From NCBI GenBank assembly GCA_023258825.1, contig JALQWE010000267.1, forward strand, positions 1 to 5,709: a DNA stretch of 5,709 nt, given 5' to 3'. Positions 1-5,709 of this stretch are shown here, piece by piece (position 1 is the first letter of the stretch; each line of letters starts with the position of its first letter). Under the pieces are notes generated by a model that saw nothing but the letters and a program-made list of their open reading frames with translations, did no database searches and had not been told where the DNA came from. Origin of the DNA: Planctomycetaceae bacterium (GTDB taxonomy: Bacteria > Planctomycetota > Planctomycetia > Planctomycetales > Planctomycetaceae). A program made the translations under genes and the position numbers.

Positions 1-4
1 GACT

Positions 5-72
<68 letters not shown>

Positions 73-116
73 TTTCGCGAGGGGGATTGGATGGCGGGGC
101 GGTGTTGGTTTTTTCG

Positions 117-136
117 ACCACGGATGAAAACAGATT
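117..136. repeat. Dispersed-repeat-like motif (possible relic)
   Basis: The 20-mer ACCACGGATGAAAACAGATT resembles the family of short intergenic words of the form CCACRGATGAACACAGAT. I recall these as scattered in many copies through planctomycete and other environmental bacterial genomes. Only one copy is visible here, so the repeat status rests on memory and not on the window itself. It lies between the hexanucleotide array and priA, and no coding frame there looks real. Confidence 0.3.
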
Positions 137-258
137 GAGGGCCGTGTTCTGTGTTCGGGGATCGGGAACAGTTGTGGGTTGGTTGGAGTGGGTGGCTGCG
201 GTATGCTGTGGGGTTGAGGCCTCGTGGAATGGGCGGAAGCGGGCGGGAGTTGGACGGC

Positions 259-263
259 GGGAG
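259..263 (+). promoter_or_regulatory. Ribosome binding site for priA (GTG start at 269)
   Basis: GGGAG lies five bases upstream of the in-frame GTG at 269. It supports that start over the earlier in-frame GTG at 224, whose best upstream purine run (GAGG at 216-219) is only four bases away. The 15 residues between the two starts (Glu-Trp-Ala-Glu-Ala-Gly-Gly and so on) do not look like conserved PriA sequence. Confidence 0.5.
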
Positions 264-268
264 CAGCA

Positions 269-2545
269 GTGTCGCAGGGAACGTTTGGATTCGCGAATAC
301 ACCGGAATGGCAACAGGCAGCACTGGAAGATGTTCTGGTTGCGGAGGTGGTGTTTAATCTTCCGCTGGAGCGTCCCTACAGTTACGCGATTCCTCAGGCC
401 CTGCGTGAGCGTATTCGTCCTGGTCAGCGAGTGACGGCGCCGCTGGGTCGATCGAATCGCCTGGTCACGGGGTACTGTGTGGGGGTGCAGCCGGCGGAAC
501 GTGGTCTGCGGAATCTGAAGTCGATCGAAGAGTTGCTGGACAATGAGCCGTTGCTGGATCAGCAGATGCTGCAGTTGACTCGCTGGATTGGCGAGCGATA
601 TCTGTGTGGCTGGGGTCAGGTGCTGGACAGTGTGATTCCTGCGGGTGTTCGGCGCAAAAGCGGGACTCGGGAGATTCAGTGTTTTGTGTTGTCGGAGCAG
701 GCGGAGGCCTTGCTGGCGGGCGTTCGTCTGAGTTCCGGGCAGAAGGCGGTGGTGGAAGCGATTCGCCGGTCAACCGCGCCTTTATCGGCGCCGGATCTGT
801 GTGCTGCGGCGGGATGCGGGCCTGGTCCGGTCAGTTCGCTGCGAAAGAAGGGCGTGCTGGTTCCGGTTCGGATACGAACTGAAGTAGAGGGGGATGACGG
901 GGTTCCGGCGGTTCAGGAAGCGGACCTGCAGATGAATCCTCAGCAGCAGCAGGCGCTGGAGCAGATTCTTAGTCCGATCAGAACTGGTCGATTTGAGACA
1001 TTGCTGCTGCATGGTGTGACGGGCAGTGGCAAGACGGAAGTGTACATCCAGGCGATTCGGGAAGTGGTCAGTTATGGACGGCAGGCGATTGTGCTGGTGC
1101 CGGAGATCAGTTTGACGCCGCAGACGATTCGTCGATTCCGCAGTCGTTTTCGGTCGGTGGCTGTACTGCACAGTCATATGACGGACGCGGACCGTCACTG
1201 GCAATGGCAGCGGATTGCTGGTGGGGAAGTGGAAGTGATCGTGGGGGCTCGCAGTGCCGTGTTTGCCCCAACGCCGCATCTGGGGTTGATTGTGATTGAT
1301 GAGGAGCATGAGCCTTCGTTCAAGCAGGACAGCACACCGCGTTATCACGCTCGCGAGGTGGCTCGTCGTCGCTGTGAGGACGAGCGGGTGCCGTTGATTC
1401 TGGGTTCCGCCACACCGACTCTGGAATCCTGGTTGCGGGCACAGCGTCGCCAGGACACTCTGGTTTCGATGCCTCAGCGTGTGGCCGACCGACCTCTGCC
1501 GCCGGTGGTGATTGTCGACACGCGCAGTGATCCGCGGATGGCGCGGGGATCAGCGATTGGTCGAGCGTTGCATCAGGCGATGATGCGGGCGTTGAATGAG
1601 AAGGGCCAGGTCATTCTGTTTCTGAATCTTCGCGGGTATTCGCCGGTGGTCTGGTGTCGCAGTTGCGGTACTGGGGTGAAGTGTCCGAATTGTGACATCA
1701 CGCTGACGTGGCATCGGGATCGGCGGGTCGTGGTGTGTCACAGTTGCGACTACGAGACGGATCCACCGACGGCGTGTCCGGGGTGTCAGAGTCCGGCGGT
1801 CCGATTTCTGGGCACGGGAACTCAGAAGCTTGATGAAGAGGTGAGTGCCTTGTTTCCGCAGGCGCGGGTACTGCGGATGGACAGTGATTCGATGAAGAAG
1901 CCGGGCAGCCACGACGAAGCGCTGGATCGGTTTCGTCGTGGGGAAGTCGACATTCTGCTGGGCACGCAGATGATTGCCAAGGGCCTGGACTTTCCCAACG
2001 TGACTCTGGTGGGTGTTGTGGACGCGGACACGATGCTGCGTCAGCCGGACATGCGGGCGGCGGAGCGGACATTCCAGTTGATTGCTCAGGTTGCCGGCCG
2101 AACGGGCCGGGGGCATCGCAGTGGTCGGGTGCTGGTGCAGACGACAAATCCGGGCGATCCGGCCGTGCGATTTGCGGCGGGTCATGATTATCTGGGGTTT
2201 GCGCAGCATGAGCTGGCGGAGCGTCATGATGCGTTGGCGCCGCCGTTTTCCAGTGTGGCGCGGGTGATTTTTCGTGGTCCGGACGAAGCTCGGACTCGTG
2301 AAACTGCGATTGCGGTCGCGGATCGACTGCGCGCAGCGCGGCAGGGGGACACAGCGGCGGTACGAGTGCTTGGTGCAGCACCGGCGCCGGTCGTGCGTCT
2401 GCGAAATCTGTGGCGATACCACCTGCAGATCTGTGGTCGGACCAACGAACTGGTGCGTGAGTTGTGGCAGGCTGTGGAGAAATCGCTGTCACTGCCGGAA
2501 GGGGTGGAGTTCGCCATTGACGTGGACCCGATGAACGCGCGCTGA
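269..2545 (+). CDS. priA: Primosomal protein N' (replication restart helicase PriA)
   Basis: PriA is an ATP-driven 3'-5' superfamily 2 DNA helicase that recognises stalled or collapsed forks and reloads the replicative helicase. The product is 758 residues from the GTG at 269; E. coli PriA has 732. The N-terminal fork-binding (3'BD) domain begins near residue 23 with LVAEVVFNLPLERPYSYAIP. The helicase core has Walker A GVTGSGKTE at 249-257, the DEEH box at 344-347 and GSATP at 379-383. A zinc region follows with eight cysteines (463, 466, 472, 475, 490, 493, 503, 506) in four CxxC pairs, as in known PriA. Helicase lobe 2 carries MIAKGLDFPNV from about 568 and QVAGRTGRG at 607-615. The C-terminal domain runs to FAIDVDPMNAR. 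No frameshift or missing motif is seen. A GTG at 224 would add 15 residues; a TGA at 215-217 closes the frame above it. The gene appears monocistronic, with no gene close on either side. Confidence 0.97.
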   Translation: MSQGTFGFANTPEWQQAALEDVLVAEVVFNLPLERPYSYAIPQALRERIRPGQRVTAPLGRSNRLVTGYCVGVQPAERGLRNLKSIEELLDNEPLLDQQMLQLTRWIGERYLCGWGQVLDSVIPAGVRRKSGTREIQCFVLSEQAEALLAGVRLSSGQKAVVEAIRRSTAPLSAPDLCAAAGCGPGPVSSLRKKGVLVPVRIRTEVEGDDGVPAVQEADLQMNPQQQQALEQILSPIRTGRFETLLLHGVTGSGKTEVYIQAIREVVSYGRQAIVLVPEISLTPQTIRRFRSRFRSVAVLHSHMTDADRHWQWQRIAGGEVEVIVGARSAVFAPTPHLGLIVIDEEHEPSFKQDSTPRYHAREVARRRCEDERVPLILGSATPTLESWLRAQRRQDTLVSMPQRVADRPLPPVVIVDTRSDPRMARGSAIGRALHQAMMRALNEKGQVILFLNLRGYSPVVWCRSCGTGVKCPNCDITLTWHRDRRVVVCHSCDYETDPPTACPGCQSPAVRFLGTGTQKLDEEVSALFPQARVLRMDSDSMKKPGSHDEALDRFRRGEVDILLGTQMIAKGLDFPNVTLVGVVDADTMLRQPDMRAAERTFQLIAQVAGRTGRGHRSGRVLVQTTNPGDPAVRFAAGHDYLGFAQHELAERHDALAPPFSSVARVIFRGPDEARTRETAIAVADRLRAARQGDTAAVRVLGAAPAPVVRLRNLWRYHLQICGRTNELVRELWQAVEKSLSLPEGVEFAIDVDPMNAR

Positions 2546-3090
2546 GGCGACGGTGGTTCCGGGATTCTGCGGTGCCAGCGATCAGCGCGACAGAGCACGT
2601 TGCCAAAATGCAGCAGAACGCGCAGGGGAAATGAGCCGTTGTTGAAACCTGTTGCCATAGCTGCACAGTTGATGTCTACGAAGGCTGTGGGAAAGCAACA
2701 CGGACGTGGACGAATGATGCTTTGGGCGCGCATGGAAAAAGCTTCGCCGGATATCGAAAAACCTATCGTCCTGCGGCTGGGTTCGCCACCACGTTGCGTT
2801 TGCGGTGACCGGGTGAGTCTGCAAATCGACATATGATGTTCCCGGGGAGCAGTGTGTTGAGATCCGGAAACGGGGTCTGGAGCACAGTTTTCGGGTTCTG
2901 TCGATTCTGCATCTGTTGAGAAAATTCCCCACCTTGCTGCTGCTCAGACGTGGCATAGGTCTTGCGTTTCGTGCGGGCCAGTGGCGTGCTGTGGCGAGTC
3001 ATGCGAAAGGCCATCTGCCGAGATGGGCCCGCGAGGCTCTGCAGCACTTTTCGATGGAAGTTCGGTGAGATCTTGCAGGGGAAATGAACT
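2546..3090. other. 545-base intergenic region, no convincing gene
   Basis: No tRNA, clear promoter, clear terminator or recognisable protein was found here. Two weak + strand frames exist. A TTG-started 78-codon frame runs 2600-2836, with an internal ATG at 2671. An open frame runs 2817-3068 (84 codons) with no ATG near its beginning. They overlap in different frames, so a decayed, frameshifted ancestral gene is possible, but neither translation resembles a family I know. Minus-strand frames across the same stretch look like chance. The last bases carry the ribosome binding site of the 3091 gene, and its promoter probably also lies in this gap. Confidence 0.6.
3077..3083 (+). promoter_or_regulatory. 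Strong Shine-Dalgarno site for the 3091 gene
   Basis: AGGGGAA sits seven bases before the ATG at 3091, an ideal spacing, and fixes that start. A second ATG at 3084-3086, just after the site, is in another frame and too close to be used. Confidence 0.75.
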
Positions 3091-4032
3091 ATGAAAACGT
3101 TGTGGTCTGCAGCATTGGGGGTGGTGTGTCTGGTGCAGGGAATGATGTCTGGAGCGACCGTGTTTGCTCAGGCAACAACACCGACGAATGTGGTCTCCGT
3201 TGAGGGCCCGATCACGGCCATTAATCCAACGGCTCGAACGATCACGGTGGCGGGGATGGTCTGCACTGTGCCTCCGGATCTGAGTCTGCTGGGGACGACT
3301 GGTATCACGGGAGCGAATATGACACGTCTGCTGGATGCTCAGGCACCGGGACGCGTGCGTTCGATCTTTCAGTCGGGCCCACTGGAAGTGGCGACACCGT
3401 ACACCGGTGCGACCTTGAAAGCCGAAGGCCTTGCGGTACTGACGGGAACCACAGAATCGTATGTGCTGACTGCTGCGACGATCGAGCTGGCCGAGAATGT
3501 TGCGATTGGAACGATGCGCAACGTGAATACGACAGCGCGAACCTTTACGGTGAACGGGATGACCTGTCGGATGAATACAGACGAGCGATTCCCCTCCCAG
3601 ATTCTGGGTCTGCAGGGCACGCCGTTGCAGTTCGCGGATTTGGCGCGAGGGAACGGGACGCTCGTAGCGGTCCTGGGCTATGTTCATCAGGGTGTACTGA
3701 ATGTGTGTTCCATGGATACAGAAATTCTCGGTCTGAATCCCGGTGCGGACACGGTTGTGATCAGTCGTGCTGATGCCCGTGCTCGTGGTGCGGCTTTGGG
3801 TGAACTGCGTGTTGATGGACTGGTGCAGCCTTTGGCTGTGGACACGATCCTGACGCTGACGGACGCCACCACAGGCGCCGTGTTGGCTACTGTCGCGCCG
3901 ACCGTGGTCCCGACAACTCCGGGTCAGGGAACCTTTGTCTTCCGCCTGCGTAACCTGCCGACGCGCATTACGGCCGTCACGGTGACCAGCTCGAAAAACG
4001 GAACGGCGACGCTGCCGGTGACGATTCGCTGA
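3091..4032 (+). CDS. Exported protein with two DUF5666-like modules
   Basis: The product has 313 residues and is probably exported by Sec. Residues 1-26 form a signal peptide: Lys at 2, a hydrophobic core, and Val-Phe-Ala before a likely cut at 26/27. Two related modules follow. Residues 39-58 (GPITAINPTARTITVAGMVC) and 140-159 (GTMRNVNTTARTFTVNGMTC) align without gaps, 11 of 20 identical, exactly 101 residues apart; this beta-strand pattern resembles the DUF5666 family. The mature protein has three cysteines, at 58, 159 and 206; the first two occupy the same place in each repeat. Residues about 220-313 look like a separate beta-rich, perhaps Ig-like, domain ending VTVTSSKNGTATLPVTIR. No lipobox, C-terminal membrane helix or enzyme motif is seen, so a soluble periplasmic or secreted location is inferred. 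Function is unknown. A ribosome binding site supports the ATG. The gene stands alone, ending about 170 bases before a strong terminator. Confidence 0.9.
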   Translation: MKTLWSAALGVVCLVQGMMSGATVFAQATTPTNVVSVEGPITAINPTARTITVAGMVCTVPPDLSLLGTTGITGANMTRLLDAQAPGRVRSIFQSGPLEVATPYTGATLKAEGLAVLTGTTESYVLTAATIELAENVAIGTMRNVNTTARTFTVNGMTCRMNTDERFPSQILGLQGTPLQFADLARGNGTLVAVLGYVHQGVLNVCSMDTEILGLNPGADTVVISRADARARGAALGELRVDGLVQPLAVDTILTLTDATTGAVLATVAPTVVPTTPGQGTFVFRLRNLPTRITAVTVTSSKNGTATLPVTIR

Positions 4033-4042
4033 GTTGAGAGTG

Positions 4043-4162
4043 ATGGAAGACATTCCGGCCCTGTGGATTGAATTCCGAACGTCGGACTCAAACCACCGGG
4101 GGCTCCATCGGCTTCCGGGGCCTGCTCTGCTGGCGGATGTTCTGCGAACGCTTATCCCCTGA
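4043..4162 (+). CDS. Possible 39-residue small ORF, hypothetical
   Basis: An ATG eleven bases after the stop of the 3091 gene opens a 39-codon frame that ends 36 bases before the intrinsic terminator. It would therefore lie on the same transcript. The peptide begins MEDIPALWIEFRTSDS and ends LPGPALLADVLRTLIP. It has no signal peptide or membrane segment, and I recognise no family. A GAGAG purine run lies only two bases before the ATG, which is poor spacing, though coupling to the preceding stop could help. A frame of this length can arise by chance, so it may equally be 3' untranslated sequence. Confidence 0.2.
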   Translation: MEDIPALWIEFRTSDSNHRGLHRLPGPALLADVLRTLIP

Positions 4163-4198
4163 GCGGCAGTAGACATTTGAAAGCGGTATCGGGATTGG

Positions 4199-4238
4199 AA
4201 ACGCCCGTTTTGCGATCCGGCAAAACGGGCGTTTTTTT
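4199..4238 (+). terminator. Strong rho-independent terminator
   Basis: The perfect inverted repeat ACGCCCGTTTTGC (from 4201) and GCAAAACGGGCGT (to 4232) encloses the six-base loop GATCCG at 4214-4219. The GC-rich core stem is 12 base pairs (4202-4213 with 4220-4231). A-T pairs extend it to 15 base pairs (4199-4213 with 4220-4234). Seven T residues follow at 4232-4238. It ends transcription of the 3091 gene and insulates the DUF2293 gene downstream. On the opposite strand the exit run is short (TTT), so it is mainly a + strand terminator. Confidence 0.95.
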
Positions 4239-4357
4239 ATTTTGCGGGGGGAATCAGGGAACATCGCTGCAACACGGGTTGAGTCACTGACGAAAACAGC
4301 CGTAGGTGATGGTCTGCGGGACTGAGGATTTGTGCCTTTCCGGGAGTGTGCGAGAGG
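4239..4357. other. Leader region of the DUF2293 gene
   Basis: These 119 bases lie between the terminator and the likely ATG at 4358, so the promoter of the DUF2293 gene should be here. I see no convincing -35/-10 pair. TTGAGT followed 18 bases later by TAGGTG is the best combination and is weak. GAGAGG directly abuts the ATG, too close for a classical ribosome binding site. Confidence 0.4.
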
Positions 4358-5053
4358 ATGACGGAGCATGTGTATTTACCGGGGCCGGCAGAGCGGACAG
4401 TGAGAACGTCGGATGGTCAGGTGCTGACTGTTCCGGTGGAGTGGCAGTTTGTGCCGCCGGGGGACGCCGCCCTGACTCGACGCATCAAAGCGGCCGGCGA
4501 CCACTGGATTGTGCAGGAGCGTCGTGGTCGGAAAGTGTTTAATCGGGGAATCTGGACGTCAGCCGCCACGGTGCAGCGCATTCAGGCGGACCTGCAGGCG
4601 GAGCGAGCGACTGAGGGGTTTGCGAAGCGTCGGGTTGCCGACGCGCGGCGCCGTGAAAAAGTGCAGTCGGCCTATGTCGACAGTTTTACAACCGCGGTGA
4701 AACAGTTTCTGGCGTTTCATCCACGGTACGAAGAACTTGCGGAACGAGTGGCTCAGGCCGTCGCCGCGCATGCGACTCCGGTGGGCAGTGGAACGGTGGC
4801 GCGGACGGCGCGAATACCGGTGGAACAGCGGGCGGAGGCGGCCGTAATTGCGTGGCTGCGACATCAGACAACGGCGTATGACACGATGGTTATTCCGAGG
4901 ATAGCCGGGGAGCGTCGGGAAGTGCGTCGGATGCTGGCGGCTGTTTCGCGGGCGCTGCTGCAGTCGTATCGGAGGGGGGAGGATCGACCGGAGTCGTGTC
5001 CGCTGGCGACAGCGATGAGGCGGCCGGGTTCTGCCGGGGCCGGGTCTCAGTGA
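4358..5053 (+). CDS. DUF2293 domain-containing protein
   Basis: The product has 231 residues from the ATG at 4358. An in-frame GTG at 4346 would add four, but the family-like opening YLPGPAERTVR and the ATG favour 4358. Residues about 112-206 match the DUF2293 pattern: a helical stretch with FLAFHPRYEELAERVA, then IPVEQRAEAAVIAWLRHQTT, then YDTMVIPR and a basic end REVRRMLAAVSRALL. Residues 1-75 form a distinct segment with VPPGDAALTRRIKAAG and RRGRKVFNRGIW. I recall this arrangement from planctomycete homologues. Residues about 76-108 are a charged, probably helical linker rich in Arg and Ala. No signal peptide or membrane helix is present, so a cytoplasmic location is likely. The many Arg residues hint at nucleic-acid contact, but that is inference and the family has no settled function. 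The last 25 residues look disordered. It is separated from its neighbours by the terminator upstream and 250 bases downstream. Confidence 0.88.
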   Translation: MTEHVYLPGPAERTVRTSDGQVLTVPVEWQFVPPGDAALTRRIKAAGDHWIVQERRGRKVFNRGIWTSAATVQRIQADLQAERATEGFAKRRVADARRREKVQSAYVDSFTTAVKQFLAFHPRYEELAERVAQAVAAHATPVGSGTVARTARIPVEQRAEAAVIAWLRHQTTAYDTMVIPRIAGERREVRRMLAAVSRALLQSYRRGEDRPESCPLATAMRRPGSAGAGSQ

Positions 5054-5258
5054 GGAGTGGATTGAGGGGCGGAGGGTGAGGAGCGATTGGGGGCTGTCCA
5101 TGTGCTGCGGGAATTCTGGCGGCTAGAATGCCATGGTGACCGAGGGAAGATCGTCGGGTTGAAATGAGACGAACCGAAGGTTGTGCCACGAAAGACATGC
5201 GACGAGTGAACAAGGCCGGGAGCGTGGTTTTTTTGTGGTGAAAGTCTTGTCGAATGGC

Positions 5259-5280
5259 ATAAAGTAGAATGTCCCCTTTT
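5259..5280. repeat. Possible dispersed-repeat box
   Basis: AAAGTAGAATGTCCCCTTTT (5261-5280, with AT before it) resembles a short word I recall from intergenic DNA of many environmental bacteria, often near REP-associated (Y1/RAYT-type) transposases. Only one copy is in this window and no transposase is nearby, so the assignment is tentative. TAGAAT at 5265-5270 within it also resembles a -10 element, but no -35 sits at a suitable distance. Confidence 0.25.
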
Positions 5281-5287
5281 GTGATTT

Positions 5288-5294
5288 GAGAAGG
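5288..5294 (+). promoter_or_regulatory. Shine-Dalgarno site for the 5304 gene
   Basis: GAGAAGG lies nine bases before the ATG at 5304, a usable spacing, and supports that start codon. Confidence 0.6.
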
Positions 5295-5303
5295 CGCTGA
5301 TCC

Positions 5304-5709
5304 ATGTCGGACAATGATGACAGTCTCATCCGGCAGGCTTATTCCGCGGAGTTGTTTGCCGAGGCAGCTCAGCATTGGGTCAGTCTGCTGACGTCGCATC
5401 TGCTGCAGGTGCAGGCGGGGGAGACGCGGGTGCTGAACTGGGCCATGCCGGAGACGTTGATTGCTGCGGCAGCCGGTGCTCTGCGGGATTCGGGGGGTGA
5501 GACCGGGAAGGGGCGAGCGGATCGTGTTCGGGATCTGTTCAGCCGGATGCTGAGCGCCGGGCAGAATCTGCATCATCCGCACTACATTGGTCATCAGGTT
5601 CCGGCGTCTATTCCGCTGGCGGGATTGTTTGATGCCGTGACGGGTGTCACGAATCAGGTGATGGCCATTTATGAAATGGGTCCGTGGGCAACGGCGGTGG
5701 AATATGCGC
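5304..5709 (+). CDS. PLP-dependent group II decarboxylase, N-terminal part
   Basis: The frame is open from the ATG to the right edge, giving the first 135 residues of a protein whose family is usually about 450-500 long. Residues 90-99 (HHPHYIGHQV) and 123-127 (YEMGP) are hallmarks of the N-terminal part of group II pyridoxal-phosphate decarboxylases (the PF00282 family, which includes glutamate, aromatic amino acid and 2,4-diaminobutyrate decarboxylases). The text between them, ASIPLAGLFDAVTGVTNQVM, fits the same region. These enzymes remove the alpha-carboxyl group of an amino acid. The PLP-binding lysine and most of the substrate pocket lie beyond the window, so substrate cannot be assigned. 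The protein is probably cytoplasmic, as no signal peptide is present. A ribosome binding site supports the start. The gene is cut by the window, not visibly broken. Confidence 0.88.
   Translation, partial: MSDNDDSLIRQAYSAELFAEAAQHWVSLLTSHLLQVQAGETRVLNWAMPETLIAAAAGALRDSGGETGKGRADRVRDLFSRMLSAGQNLHHPHYIGHQVPASIPLAGLFDAVTGVTNQVMAIYEMGPWATAVEYA

Noticed and set aside
1698..2666. Minus-strand frame of 322 codons opposite priA
   Set aside because: Its Pro/Ala/Arg/His-rich translation is typical of an antisense shadow; the + strand carries intact PriA motifs across the same bases.
2944..4176. Long minus-strand frame of 410 codons opposite the secreted-protein gene
   Set aside because: It is very rich in Arg, His, Ser and Gln, has no domain character, and is the shadow of a + strand gene with a signal peptide, ribosome binding site and terminator.
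4279..4310. Possible promoter TTGAGT, 18-base spacer, TAGGTG
   Set aside because: The -10 matches the consensus at only about half its positions. The pair is no better than chance.
4088..4369. Minus-strand 93-codon frame
   Set aside because: It reads straight through the intrinsic terminator hairpin and has no family resemblance.
5213..5235. Terminator-like sequence: AAGGCC, short loop, GG and seven T residues
   Set aside because: The stem has only two G-C pairs plus wobble and A-T pairs, too weak to call as the terminator of the DUF2293 gene.
5242..5270. Possible promoter TTGTCG with TAGAAT
   Set aside because: The -10 is good, but the spacer is only 12 bases and no other -35 fits.

Overview
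The window reads as a stretch of bacterial chromosome with moderately high GC, probably from a planctomycete (Planctomycetaceae/Pirellulaceae-like). This is inferred from the style of the DUF2293 protein, the style of the PriA N-terminus, the long gaps between genes and the GAGCAC tandem repeat. No rRNA, tRNA or other species marker is present. All four recognisable genes lie on the + strand, and their third codon positions strongly favour G over C.

Layout: 1-268 is non-coding and holds a (GAGCAC)n microsatellite and a short dispersed-repeat-like motif. 269-2545 is a complete priA (replication restart helicase) with every diagnostic motif intact. 2546-3090 is a 545-base gap with no convincing gene; it contains only weak open frames. 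3091-4032 encodes a secreted protein with two DUF5666-like modules and a C-terminal beta-rich domain. 4033-4357 holds a questionable 39-codon ORF and a very strong intrinsic terminator (4199-4238). 4358-5053 is a DUF2293 protein of unknown function. 5054-5303 is intergenic and carries a repeat-like box. From 5304 to the right edge runs the N-terminal part of a PLP-dependent group II decarboxylase, cut off by the window.

The genes do not form an obvious pathway. Gaps of 250-545 bases and a strong terminator separate them, so each is probably transcribed on its own. PriA acts in DNA replication restart, the 3091 product is exported, the DUF2293 protein is a basic, presumably cytoplasmic protein, and the last gene is an amino-acid decarboxylase-type enzyme. 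I found no sign of a new defence system, mobile element, CRISPR array or RNA gene. The most notable items are the internal duplication in the secreted protein, the conserved-looking N-terminal part of the DUF2293 protein, and the repeat-like motifs between genes.
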